DNA of 18,374 nucleotides. Source: Spirochaetales bacterium. Its GTDB lineage: Bacteria; Spirochaetota; Spirochaetia; DSM-2461. Made by a program: the position numbers and the translations under genes. The notes beneath the pieces are model-generated. The model worked only from the letters and a program-made list of their open reading frames with translations. It was not told where the DNA came from and did not search any database. Each line of letters starts with the position of its first letter. Position 1 is the first letter of the stretch. Shown piece after piece: positions 1 to 7,680 of this stretch. The stretch lies in assembly GCA_002748225.1 (NCBI GenBank), contig PDRU01000079.1:1-18374 (forward strand), read 5' to 3'.

Positions 1-1205
1 TTTACAATGCGCTTTGTGGCTTCTTCTACGGCTTCCCGGTGGTTAAAGGCGCTGATGCGTATAAAGCCTTCACCCATTGTGCCGAAGCCGCTGCCGGGTG
101 TTACAACCACATCGGCTTCTTTCAGCAGACGGTCGAAAGTGGCCCAGGAGTCTTCGCCGGTTTTTACCCAGACGTAGGGGCTGTTTGTTCCGCCCCAGGC
201 CTGGTAACCGATGTGTTTCATTGCGTTGAGGATAATCCGGGCATTTTCCAGGTAGCCTTTGATAAGACTGCCGGTTTCTTTCTGCCCTTGGGGGGTATAG
301 ACGGCAGCGGCGGCTCTCTGAACGGGGTAGGACACTCCGTTGAATTTGGTTGTGTGGCGGCGGTTCCACATATCTCTGAGTTTTATACCGTCTATTTCCA
401 GAACTGAGGGCACAACGGTAAAAGCGCAGCGTGTACCGGTAAATCCGGCTGTTTTGGAAAAGCTGCGGAATTCCACGGCGCATTTTTTGGCTCCGGGAAT
501 TTCGTAGATGCTGCGGGGAAGCTTTGGATTGCTTATAAAAGCTTCGTAGGCCGCGTCAAAGAGTATGAGTGCTTTTGTCTGCAGTGCCCAGTCTACCCAG
601 AGGGCCAGCTGCTCTTTTGATGCTGTTGTTCCGGTGGGATTGTTGGGGAAGCACAGGTAGACCAGATCGGCGCCCTGGGGCGGCAGACTCTCCGGCAGCG
701 GGACAAATCCGTTTTCTTCTGTTCCCTCCAGATAGACCAGTCCTTCATAGCGTCCGTTCTTATGCGCTCCGGTCCGGCCGGCCATAACGTTGGTATCCAC
801 GTACACCGGATAAACGGGATCGGGAACGGCAATAGTTATATTCCGGGCAAAAAGTTCCTGAAAGTTGGCGGTGTCGCATTTGGCTCCGTCTGAAACAAAA
901 ATATCAGCCGCGGAAATATTGCAGCCGCGGGAAGCAAAGTCGTTTTCAGCTATGGCTTCACGGAGAAACGCGTAGCCCTGTTCCGGGCCGTAGCCCCGGA
1001 AGCTTTCGGCACTGGCCATTTCTTCCACGCCCTTGTGGAATGCCTCTATAATTGACGGAGAAAGCGGATGGGTAACATCGCCAATACCCAGTTTTATAAG
1101 TCTGCGCTCCGGGTTGTTCCGGCTGTGGGCTGCCACTCTCCGGGCAATTTCCACAAAAAGGTATCCGGCCTGCAGTTTACTGTAATGGGGGTTGAGTTTC
1201 AGCAT
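1..1205 (-). CDS. dapL: LL-diaminopimelate aminotransferase (partial, 3' end outside window)
   Basis: PLP-dependent fold-type I aminotransferase. The family converts tetrahydrodipicolinate to LL-2,6-diaminopimelate in one step, feeding lysine and peptidoglycan synthesis in the cytoplasm. 401 codons are visible, beginning MLKLNPHYSKLQAGYLF; the family is about 410 residues, so only a few C-terminal residues are missing. The start of the type YLF-EIARRV, the GIGDVTHPL segment, FPNNPTG, and the Schiff-base motif SFSKTAGFTGTR (Lys251) are characteristic of DapL. The ATG at 1205 is the only sensible start because an in-frame TAG lies four codons upstream. There is no clear ribosome binding site; a -10-like TAGGAT sits just 6 bases upstream. 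It follows the glycosyltransferase gene by 33 bases on the same strand, so it may be read through from that operon or from its own promoter. A generic class I/II aminotransferase is the only alternative; the DapL motifs make that unlikely. Confidence 0.93.
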   Translation of the reverse strand, partial: MLKLNPHYSKLQAGYLFVEIARRVAAHSRNNPERRLIKLGIGDVTHPLSPSIIEAFHKGVEEMASAESFRGYGPEQGYAFLREAIAENDFASRGCNISAADIFVSDGAKCDTANFQELFARNITIAVPDPVYPVYVDTNVMAGRTGAHKNGRYEGLVYLEGTEENGFVPLPESLPPQGADLVYLCFPNNPTGTTASKEQLALWVDWALQTKALILFDAAYEAFISNPKLPRSIYEIPGAKKCAVEFRSFSKTAGFTGTRCAFTVVPSVLEIDGIKLRDMWNRRHTTKFNGVSYPVQRAAAAVYTPQGQKETGSLIKGYLENARIILNAMKHIGYQAWGGTNSPYVWVKTGEDSWATFDRLLKEADVVVTPGSGFGTMGEGFIRISAFNHREAVEEATKRIV

Positions 1206-1211
1206 GAATGT

Positions 1212-1242
1212 ATCCTAGCACAGCAGCGGGTGTTACGGTCAA
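1212..1242 (-). promoter_or_regulatory. possible internal promoter of dapL
   Basis: On the minus strand TTGACC (1237-1242) and TAGGAT (1212-1217) resemble -35 and -10 boxes; the -10 is preceded by TG-C, an extended -10 feature. The spacer is 19 bases, longer than ideal. The -10 ends 6 bases before the dapL ATG, which would give a leaderless or nearly leaderless transcript. The -35 overlaps the stop codon of the upstream glycosyltransferase gene. Confidence 0.35.
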
Positions 1243-2516
1243 TTATTATTTATTGCTGTCCGGGGCTTTTTCCCCGGTCTGGTGCGCTGCGTTCCTGTAA
1301 TATTGCGAATCTGGCGGTATTTGTATTCATCAAGTATTTCCGAATATTTTTCGTACACAATGCTGCTTATTTTTTCCCAGGACAGATACAGGCTGTGCCG
1401 TGCTTCTTCTCCTGTATGTTTCCGGAGTTCGGTATTTTCCAGAACAGACTTTATTTTGGCCGCGTAAGAGGCGGCGTCGTTATCCGCCAGAAAGCCGTTG
1501 TGTCCGTCTTCAATACCGTTGGCTGTTGTGGCACCCCGGACGAACAGGGTGGGTACCGAAAGCCCCGCGGCTTCACGGGTGGCCAGAGACGCATTGTCGT
1601 AAAGTGAGGGAAAAAGGAAAAGCGCGGCGGCGGCATAGGCTGTTTTTAACTGAGCCCTCTCATAAACCGGTCCGATAAAACGGATATATTCTGAAAGTCC
1701 GTTCTTTAGAACATACTGCTGCATTTCTTCAGCATCTTCTCCGGTGCCGACAAAGCGCATCTGAAAAGCCGTGCCTGAATTACGCAGAATCTTCAGACTG
1801 TCAATGAGCATACGCAGGTTCTTTATCCAGCGGTGCTGTCCCACGTAGAGCAGAACGGGGCTCTCTGTGTCCGCCTGGAGTATTTCCCGGCCCTGTGCCG
1901 CTACTTTTTCAGCGTTCTCGCTGCTTTCCAGGCTGATGTCGCTGCCGTTGGGTACGTACTCTACCGGCCCTTTGTAGCCGTAGCTGCGCAGTGTTTCAAT
2001 AATGGCCTCATTGGGAACCCATACCGAATCCGCCTGCTCGTAAAACCGGACAATCAGGGATATTGCCTGATCAATGAGCAGGTCCAGCCGCATCCATGAA
2101 GCAAAATCGTCCCGGTATTTGGAATGAAACGTTGCCACCAGGGGAATGTTGCGTTTTTTTGCCAGGGTATAGGCGTAGTTGCCGCTTATAAAGGGGCAGT
2201 GGGCATGGATAAGGTCGAAAGGTATCAGTTCAATGGTTTTATTGAAGCTTCTGTCGACACGGGGAACGCCCAGGCGGTAGGGGTCGGCAATAACCGTGCG
2301 AAGGGAGCGGTAGCGCAGCACGTTTGCCTGTTCGGAGGAAAAACCTGAGTCTTTCGGCTGGGCACCGGCTGTTTCACCGCGCTGCGGAACAAGAGGGCCT
2401 ACGGCAAAGCTTGGACCGTGTTTTTTGTTCAGCCAGTAGGCGTAGTTATACGCCGCAACAGCCACACCATCCATTATGGGAGGCAGTGAATCGTTAAATT
2501 GCCCGGTAATAATCAT
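1239..2516 (-). CDS. Family GT4 glycosyltransferase (GT-B fold)
   Basis: 425-residue retaining glycosyltransferase of the GT4 type; these cytoplasmic or membrane-associated enzymes use a nucleotide sugar to glycosylate lipids or surface glycans. The N-terminal acceptor domain (about 1-185) has the LPPIMDGVAVAAYN loop and the HAHCPF block near 104-109, followed by PLVATFHSKY. The C-terminal donor domain has YVGQHRWIKN (224-233), FVGTGEDAEEM (255-265) and the E-x7-E region as SLYDNASLATREAAG, in which the first acidic residue is Asp307 and the second Glu315. The D-for-E swap is conservative. Sequence style is close to mannosyl- and glucosyl-diacylglycerol synthases, so a glycolipid product is a reasonable guess but not shown. 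The ATG at 2516 follows the lipoprotein stop by one base and has a strong GAGAGGAA ribosome binding site inside that gene, so the two are translationally coupled. The last 25 residues are basic and poorly structured. Confidence 0.88.
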   Translation of the reverse strand: MIITGQFNDSLPPIMDGVAVAAYNYAYWLNKKHGPSFAVGPLVPQRGETAGAQPKDSGFSSEQANVLRYRSLRTVIADPYRLGVPRVDRSFNKTIELIPFDLIHAHCPFISGNYAYTLAKKRNIPLVATFHSKYRDDFASWMRLDLLIDQAISLIVRFYEQADSVWVPNEAIIETLRSYGYKGPVEYVPNGSDISLESSENAEKVAAQGREILQADTESPVLLYVGQHRWIKNLRMLIDSLKILRNSGTAFQMRFVGTGEDAEEMQQYVLKNGLSEYIRFIGPVYERAQLKTAYAAAALFLFPSLYDNASLATREAAGLSVPTLFVRGATTANGIEDGHNGFLADNDAASYAAKIKSVLENTELRKHTGEEARHSLYLSWEKISSIVYEKYSEILDEYKYRQIRNITGTQRTRPGKKPRTAINNN

Positions 2517-2517
2517 A

Positions 2518-3465
2518 TCAATTCCTCTCTGTATGTTTGAGATACCGCTGATATTTGGCAGCCGAGCGGGTTTTGTCTTCCAGGTCTGGAAGCGGTGTTA
2601 CAGCCCTTCTCTGATAGGGCGTAACAATGAAAATATTTGTTTTCAGCGGTTCGTTTTGTTCATCCTGCCATTCTGAAAATGGCGGTTCAGACGGTTTAAA
2701 GGAAAAACTGCGGTCCCGGATGTCGCGTTCTTCCAGCGTCTTTTCCATCAGCCCGCCCCAGCGCAGTCCGTTTTTTCCCGGCCCGAAATGACTGAAGCTC
2801 ACCAGTTCTTCCATTTCAGTATCCAGCTGTGAACTGTCGCGCAGCCAGAGGAAAACCGGTTCTTTTTTTTCGGCGGGTTCGGCGGTTTCAGCTGTTTCGG
2901 CGGGTTCAGATGATTCAGATGATTCTTTCATCTGTTGAAGCAGTGTGTCGGCGGGCCATATACGCAGGGCCTCTTCCTGATTTGCCAGTGACTGGTTAAA
3001 TTGTTTTACATAGAGAAGAAAGTTTGTGTATTCCCTGTATCCCATGGCTGCCCCGGATGAGAGAAGCAGCTGGTCGGCGCTGTCCCTGGCGGAGCTTTCC
3101 GGGGAGGCCGGTTCCAGTATCAGGCTGTCGATCCGGTTCTGATCAATACCCGAGAGAAAGAATACACCCATATTTCTTATTCCGGCCTGATAAAAAGCGG
3201 GCAGAACAGCCTGTATCATTCTGATACTGTCGGCACGCAGTACATTGTCCGGAACAAATACGGCGCTGGCGCCTTTGGCTATTTCAGCGGTAAGCAGCTT
3301 TGAGGGCAGCGGCGGCCGGCTGTCGAGGTACTGGTTGAGGGCCTGAACCTGTTCAGGGGTATAATTGCTGTTATCAGGCCGGCAGGCACTGAGCATGAGT
3401 ACTGTTGAGCTGAGAAGAAAAAGTAATAAAAAAAACGATTGTGAAATATTTCTCGGGTAGTGCAT
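2518..3465 (-). CDS. Predicted lipoprotein of unknown function
   Basis: 315 residues. A basic start, a hydrophobic stretch at 11-26 and a lipobox LSAC with Cys28 indicate a lipoprotein signal peptide; the residue after Cys+1 is Pro, with no Asp at +2, so outer-membrane sorting or surface exposure is possible in a diderm. I do not recognise the mature protein. A mixed helix/strand core (about 55-160, including MGYREYTNFLLYVKQFN) is followed by an Ala/Glu/Ser/Pro-rich linker at 181-202 with imperfect repeats of PAETAE, and then a C-terminal domain with VFLWLRDSSQLD and FIVTPYQRR. The core is faintly like the ChaN/erythromycin-esterase fold, but the usual metal-binding Glu-x-His is absent, so this is only a hint. 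It lies between a membrane protein and a GT4 glycosyltransferase with very short gaps, consistent with an envelope role. A GGAG that overlaps the preceding gene's end lies about 14 bases before the start. Confidence 0.72.
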   Translation of the reverse strand: MHYPRNISQSFFLLLFLLSSTVLMLSACRPDNSNYTPEQVQALNQYLDSRPPLPSKLLTAEIAKGASAVFVPDNVLRADSIRMIQAVLPAFYQAGIRNMGVFFLSGIDQNRIDSLILEPASPESSARDSADQLLLSSGAAMGYREYTNFLLYVKQFNQSLANQEEALRIWPADTLLQQMKESSESSEPAETAETAEPAEKKEPVFLWLRDSSQLDTEMEELVSFSHFGPGKNGLRWGGLMEKTLEERDIRDRSFSFKPSEPPFSEWQDEQNEPLKTNIFIVTPYQRRAVTPLPDLEDKTRSAAKYQRYLKHTERN

Positions 3466-3474
3466 AGGCTGCTT

Positions 3475-3933
3475 TTATTTCTCCATAATTTTAATATTAT
3501 TATTGTTCAGGATATTAACAAGATTATTCAAGTCGTCCGGTTTAAGGAGCAGGTTCACAGGACGGTGCTCCCGGAAATAAAGTACCGCTTTGGAAGTGCC
3601 TGTACGGCGGTATCCGGTAATGTTGGGAAAATTGTGACACTCGGCATTATGGCGGTAATGCAGAAAAAGGCAAAGCTGTTTTTGATCAACCCTTATGTAG
3701 GGACGCTGATTGCCGTAAACAATCAGAAATAAAACAATCAGGGCGCCGACAGTGTATATGGCTAAATCCAGCAGCCGGTAGTGAACAATAAGCGGCTGAA
3801 GGGCCGGAATAAAGGGCAGCAGAAACGCGTAGTGGGCCATCCGCGTTAAGGGATGATGCTTGAATAAAACAGGAAATGACTGCCGGGTTTCTTCTGCCAT
3901 GGACTTATCGGTTTTCCGGAACTTCTGCTTCAT
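3475..3933 (-). CDS. Small membrane protein with two predicted transmembrane segments
   Basis: 152 residues if started at 3933. Two hydrophobic segments, about 32-50 (AHYAFLLPFIPALQPLIV) and 56-74 (LAIYTVGALIVLFLIVYG), form a hairpin with both ends probably cytoplasmic. The following 75 residues look like a compact beta-rich domain (RPYIRVDQKQLCLFLHY, YRRTGTSKAVLYFRE), reminiscent of bacterial PH-like domains that follow a TM hairpin, with an Asn-rich tail. I cannot assign a function. The start is uncertain: the ATG at 3933 overlaps the upstream FHA-GGDEF gene by 29 bases and has no ribosome binding site, while the ATG at 3900 (MAEETRQS) starts 5 bases after that gene's stop. Either way the gene is tightly packed between the cyclase and the lipoprotein gene (9-base gap). 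Confidence 0.7.
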   Translation of the reverse strand: MKQKFRKTDKSMAEETRQSFPVLFKHHPLTRMAHYAFLLPFIPALQPLIVHYRLLDLAIYTVGALIVLFLIVYGNQRPYIRVDQKQLCLFLHYRHNAECHNFPNITGYRRTGTSKAVLYFREHRPVNLLLKPDDLNNLVNILNNNNIKIMEK

Positions 3934-4849
3934 CGGCTACTGAGCAGTTGCGGCCGGCGGCCTTGGCACGGTAGAGGGCCTTGTCGGCTGCCGCAATCAG
4001 TTCGGCCGGGCCGTCTGTATTGGAACGGAAAGATGCCACGCCCATGCTGACAGTAACAGTTGCCCCGGTGTCGTTTCCTCCGCGGGCTGCGATAAGTGTC
4101 CGGGCTTTTTCGGCTACCAGCATGGCGCCGTCTAAATCGGTTTCCGGCAGAATAACGGCCATTTCCTCTCCTCCGTAGCGTGCTGCGGTGTCGGAAGCGC
4201 GGCAGCTTTTTTTAAGTAATTCCGCGACAGTCCGGAGTATTTCATCGCCTGTCTGGTGTCCGAAGGTGTCATTAAATTGTTTAAAATGATCAATATCGCA
4301 GATTATAAGGCTCAGCATGCGGCTGTAGCGGGTACAGCGTTCAATTTCCTCCTGAATTTTCCGGTCGAAGTAGCGGCGGTTAAACAGACCGGTCAGTTCA
4401 TCGCGGAACGCCATGTCCGAAAGGCTGTCGCGTTTTTTATTGTAGTAGAGTTTGAGAGAGCGTATTTTTGCGGCCATTTCACTGCTGCCTGCTTCGCTGG
4501 CCAGTTCATGTACTTTTTTTTCAAAAATAATGGTGTCATCAGGCTGCGGCATCTGCTCCTGATGCGGGGAAAGAACAACGTACTGAAGATCGTGGGAGCC
4601 TATGCGTATGCGGTCTCCATCCAAAAGCAGTATTGAACCGGCACGTCCGCCGTTAACATATGTGCCGTTTGTACTCTGCAGGTCGGTGAGGGTATATCCT
4701 GTGCCGGACCATTTAATGGCCGCGTGCTTTCGGGAAACCCGTTTATCCGGAAGACAAATATCGGCTTCCTGGCTGCGTCCCACTATGTATTGCTGTCCCT
4801 TGGAGAGCCTGAGATTGGAATCCAGGTAATAAATATAGTGCTTTTCCAT
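3905..4849 (-). CDS. FHA-GGDEF protein, probable diguanylate cyclase
   Basis: 314 residues with two domains. An N-terminal FHA domain (about 4-95) binds phosphothreonine peptides; its GR (24-25), SRKH (39-42) and STNGTYVNG (59-67) motifs are intact. A helical linker (110-145) leads into a GGDEF domain (150-305) that makes cyclic di-GMP from two GTP: DELTGLFNRRYF (150-161), the metal-binding Asp in CDIDHFK (184-190), and the signature as GGEEM (226-230). The first four signature residues are standard; Met replaces the final Phe, so activity is likely but should be tested. An RxxD inhibitory site (RASD, 217-220) is positioned five residues before the signature, predicting product feedback. There is no membrane segment, so input is probably through a phosphorylated partner and a Thr kinase. 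The gene lies 11 bases downstream of folC in the same operon. Confidence 0.92.
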   Translation of the reverse strand: MEKHYIYYLDSNLRLSKGQQYIVGRSQEADICLPDKRVSRKHAAIKWSGTGYTLTDLQSTNGTYVNGGRAGSILLLDGDRIRIGSHDLQYVVLSPHQEQMPQPDDTIIFEKKVHELASEAGSSEMAAKIRSLKLYYNKKRDSLSDMAFRDELTGLFNRRYFDRKIQEEIERCTRYSRMLSLIICDIDHFKQFNDTFGHQTGDEILRTVAELLKKSCRASDTAARYGGEEMAVILPETDLDGAMLVAEKARTLIAARGGNDTGATVTVSMGVASFRSNTDGPAELIAAADKALYRAKAAGRNCSVADEAEVPENR

Positions 4850-4860
4850 TGCCTTAGATT

Positions 4861-6252
4861 TTATGACGGCTGGGACGCTATAGCAAGATCATTTGCCGCC
4901 AGCTCTGCAACAGCTCCGGCCATGTAAAAGGAGCCGCATATTAATATGGATCTGTGCTCTCCGGCCATTTCCAGAGCTTTTCTGAAAGCCTCCGCCGGAT
5001 CCGGAATAAGAAGGGTGGCGGTGTTACAGCGGCGGAAAGAAGCCGCCACTTCTTCCGGACGGCTGGGTTTGAAGGTGCCGGGCGTACTGACAATAACGTC
5101 TTTAAAAATACTGGATGTTTTTCCGCAGAGGCGGCGGGCCATGGCCAGATGGTCTTTACCAAGGACAGAGCCGAACAGCAGAAGAGGATTTTTCCCGGCC
5201 AGGGGCGCAAAGGCTTTGGATAATTCTTCTACGGAGCGGGGAGTGTGGGCTCCGTCTATAAGAATAAGCGGATTAAGGCGCAGAAAATGAAAACGGCCGG
5301 GAAGCGTCAGCTGCCGCAGGGCTTCTGCCGGCTGCCGCATGAGGAATTCCCGGGAGCTTGTTTCCCGCACTGCGGCCAGGGCCAGGGCGGCATTTTCAGC
5401 CTGAATACGGCCTCCCATGGCCAGGTGAACTGTTTCAGGAGGAGCATTCTTCCAGTGAAGTTCCCAGGAAAAGAGCGGCGGCCTGCTGTCTCCGGCGGGG
5501 GCTGAATTCCCGGGCAGCGGACGGATTTGTTTCAGTCTGCTGCTTAAAAAGGTAAGAGGTAATTCCTTTACCGCAGCGTTACGGCGCAGTACCCTTCTGA
5601 CAGGGCCTTTTTGCCGTGCCGACCAGACAGGCACACCTCTTTTCATTATTCCGGCTTTTTCCCGGGCAATGGAACTGATTCTGCTGCCCAGTATGTCGGT
5701 ATGTTCCAGCTCTATGGGCGTTAGAATAACCGCAAGAGGCGATCTGATAACGTTTGTTGCGTCCAGGCGGCCTCCCAGACCTGTTTCAATAACCATTCTC
5801 TGGCAGCCGCACCGGCGGAAAAGCACAAAGGCCAGCAGGGTAAGCAGTTCAAAGGTGCTTGCGTGTCTTTCTCCCCGCAGATCTTTTTCCACATCGGGGA
5901 GCTTTTGGAGTATTTCTCCGGCACATTCGAGAGCTTCATTCTCCGGAAAGGGGAGGCCGCAGATGCAGAACCGTTCGCGGTAATTAATGAGGTGGGGAGA
6001 GCTGTAAACACCGGTTTTGAATCCCTGAGCAGAAAGAAGTGCGCCAATAAAAGCGCCTGTAGAACCTTTGCCTTTGGAGCCGGCAATATGAATGGACGGT
6101 ACAGAATCCTGCGGATTGTCAAAGGCGGCACAGAGTCTGCGCATTCTATCCAGCCGGTATACCCGGTTGGGGTTTCCCGCCGGCAGAGATTTTTCCATAT
6201 TTGTGCGGTTTTCAAATTCCTGAAAAACAGCATCCAGAGTGGCGGGGATCAC
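4861..6252 (-). CDS. folC: Folylpolyglutamate synthase / dihydrofolate synthase
   Basis: 463-residue Mur-ligase-type enzyme that adds glutamate to folates (and in many bacteria to dihydropteroate) with ATP. The P-loop GSKGKGS is at 58-64, the omega-loop SSPHL follows at 84-88, then ETGLGGRLDATN (156-167), the ELEHTDILG segment with metal-ligand His184, REKAGI with the probable carbamylated Lys199, PGRF (318-321) and DGAHTP (333-338). All catalytic positions I can judge are intact; GSKGKGS and DGAHTP are mild variants of GTNGKGS and DGAHNP. The start is a GTG at 6252 that overlaps the HisD-family stop as GTGA, preceded by CTGGAA; an ATG at 6201 is possible but would remove N-terminal sequence that matches the family. 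Whether it has both activities cannot be told from motifs. Confidence 0.93.
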   Translation of the reverse strand: MIPATLDAVFQEFENRTNMEKSLPAGNPNRVYRLDRMRRLCAAFDNPQDSVPSIHIAGSKGKGSTGAFIGALLSAQGFKTGVYSSPHLINYRERFCICGLPFPENEALECAGEILQKLPDVEKDLRGERHASTFELLTLLAFVLFRRCGCQRMVIETGLGGRLDATNVIRSPLAVILTPIELEHTDILGSRISSIAREKAGIMKRGVPVWSARQKGPVRRVLRRNAAVKELPLTFLSSRLKQIRPLPGNSAPAGDSRPPLFSWELHWKNAPPETVHLAMGGRIQAENAALALAAVRETSSREFLMRQPAEALRQLTLPGRFHFLRLNPLILIDGAHTPRSVEELSKAFAPLAGKNPLLLFGSVLGKDHLAMARRLCGKTSSIFKDVIVSTPGTFKPSRPEEVAASFRRCNTATLLIPDPAEAFRKALEMAGEHRSILICGSFYMAGAVAELAANDLAIASQPS

Positions 6253-7541
6253 TGCAGTTCCAGCGCCCGCCTGTGAGCCGGGAAACCTTCGTATTCTGCC
6301 AGTAATGCGGCTTGAGGCGCCAGACTTTTCAAACCTTCACGGCTCATATAGATAACGCCGCTGCGTTTTTTAAAGTCGTGTACAGACACTCCGGACCAGG
6401 TGCGGGCACGGCCTCCTGTGGGAAGAACCGCGTTGGGTCCAACGGCGTAGTTGGCCGCGGAAAAGGGTATGTTATTCCCCAGAAGTATTTCACCGGCATT
6501 GCGGATAAGTCCCATGGTTGCAAAGGGATCGGCGGTGCGGATTTGCAGATGTTCGGTTGCAAACAGGTTGCAGAGTTCAGCTCCCTCTTCAATGCTGTCT
6601 ACCAGAATAACGCCGCCGTATCCGCTGAAAACATCAGTAACAAAGCTTCTGCGCGGCTCGGGCAGGGTATCGCCCATTTCGGAAACCAGACGGGCGGCGT
6701 CTTCGGCCAGCTGAGGGGAATTGGTAATAAGCAGAGCGGCTGAATCGGAACCGTGCTCGGCTTCTACAAGCAGGTTGCGGGCTATATCTTCGGCGTCCGG
6801 TGTGCTGTCTGCCAGAATAATGGATTCCGAAGGGCCGGCCGGCAGCCCGCAGTCCAGAACATCGCCCAGAAGACGTTTGGCCGCGGCCACATATTTGCTG
6901 CCCGGACCCAGACATTTGGCAACAGGCTTTACTGTTTCCGTGCCCAGCGCCAGAGCCGCCCACGCCTGTGAGCCGCCCATGGCATAAACTTCCTCTACTC
7001 CGCACAGACGTGCTGTGAACAGACATGCCGCGTCCACACGTCCCCGGCTGTCGGGAGGGCTGGCCATGGCCAGCCGGGGTACCCGGGCAATTCCTGCGGG
7101 AACAGCCATCATGTAGAGCATTGAGGGAAAACTCCCCCTGGCACGGGGAATGTAGAAAGCCGCCGATTCAATGGGCGTGGTGCGTTCCCCGGCCATTATA
7201 CCCGGCCGTATTTCCTTCCAGCGTATACCGTCCGGAGCTTGGTCGGAATGGAAACGCCGTACATTCTCCACGGCGTATTTTATGGCTTCTTTGAGTTTGT
7301 CCGGAAGACTCTCTTCAGCTTCGGTAAAATGGAATTCAGGCACGCGTATCGGTGTTGTTTCCGGAGCTTTATCGAAACGGGTATTTAATTCCCGCAGAGC
7401 CTTATCTCCTGAATGGCGCACCATTTGTATTATGTCTTTAACCGAATCTGCAACTTCCGCTATGTCAATTTCGGAACGGGACAGAAGCTGCTTTTGTTCG
7501 GCTGGAGAGAGGTCGGACCATCGGTATTTATTTACTTTCAT
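6249..7541 (-). CDS. Histidinol dehydrogenase family protein with altered zinc ligands
   Basis: 430 residues, full length for HisD, an NAD-dependent two-step alcohol dehydrogenase that oxidises L-histidinol to L-histidine. Aligned by eye with remembered E. coli HisD, the catalytic Glu326-His327 pair is present (ATEHLQI, Glu330-His331) and so are zinc ligands His262 (His263) and His419 (His423). However, zinc ligand Gln259 is Glu260 (VEAEHGSDS), Asp360 is Asn364 (AANYAVG), and the NHVLPT histidine is Ala371 (NAVLPT). The usual IPGG loop is YIPRARGSFPS and GPGN is GPGSKYV. No other his gene is in the window. I think this is a distinct HisD subfamily with an uncertain substrate rather than clear-cut HisD, though annotation pipelines will call it hisD. 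The ATG at 7541 has an excellent GGAGG ribosome binding site and the gene heads the operon with folC. Confidence 0.85.
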   Translation of the reverse strand: MKVNKYRWSDLSPAEQKQLLSRSEIDIAEVADSVKDIIQMVRHSGDKALRELNTRFDKAPETTPIRVPEFHFTEAEESLPDKLKEAIKYAVENVRRFHSDQAPDGIRWKEIRPGIMAGERTTPIESAAFYIPRARGSFPSMLYMMAVPAGIARVPRLAMASPPDSRGRVDAACLFTARLCGVEEVYAMGGSQAWAALALGTETVKPVAKCLGPGSKYVAAAKRLLGDVLDCGLPAGPSESIILADSTPDAEDIARNLLVEAEHGSDSAALLITNSPQLAEDAARLVSEMGDTLPEPRRSFVTDVFSGYGGVILVDSIEEGAELCNLFATEHLQIRTADPFATMGLIRNAGEILLGNNIPFSAANYAVGPNAVLPTGGRARTWSGVSVHDFKKRSGVIYMSREGLKSLAPQAALLAEYEGFPAHRRALELQ

Positions 7542-7565
7542 AAAGCCTCCGGGAAACAGGCCGTT

Positions 7566-7594
7566 ATTCTATTCCGGGCGGAGTTAGTTTGCAA
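7566..7594 (-). promoter_or_regulatory. Sigma70-type promoter for the HisD-family/folC operon
   Basis: On the minus strand TTGCAA (7589-7594) and TAGAAT (7566-7571) are separated by exactly 17 bases. The predicted start of transcription is about 18 bases upstream of the ATG at 7541, leaving room for the GGAGG ribosome binding site. No operator is evident. Confidence 0.55.
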
Positions 7595-7647
7595 GAGCGG
7601 GGGAATTCTGTGCCGCAACTTGGGCGGTTGTAAGTAGATAGAATGGA

Positions 7648-7680
7648 CCGGGTGCCGGCCGGGTGCCGGTTGGCCGCCGG
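7648..7680. repeat. GC-rich tandem 11-mer between genes
   Basis: Two perfect tandem copies of CCGGGTGCCGG lie at 7648-7658 and 7659-7669, directly followed by a GC-rich tail that shares GGCCGCCGGC with the repeat at 14826-14835. It sits just after the stop of the small FHA gene (minus strand). It is not followed by a T-run on either strand, so it is not a standard intrinsic terminator. Confidence 0.6.

Noticed and set aside
1068..1607. A 179-codon plus-strand open frame across the start of dapL and the end of the GT4 gene.
   Set aside because: Both minus-strand genes are strongly supported by family motifs; this frame is a by-product of their codon use.
3905..4849. Calling the GGDEF domain inactive because the signature is GGEEM.
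   Set aside because: The four catalytic signature residues GGEE and the metal-binding Asp are kept; the last position tolerates substitution in some families, so inactivity is not supported.
7648..7680. A terminator for the small FHA gene.
   Set aside because: The GC-rich repeats just after the stop codon can fold, but no T-run follows on the minus strand.
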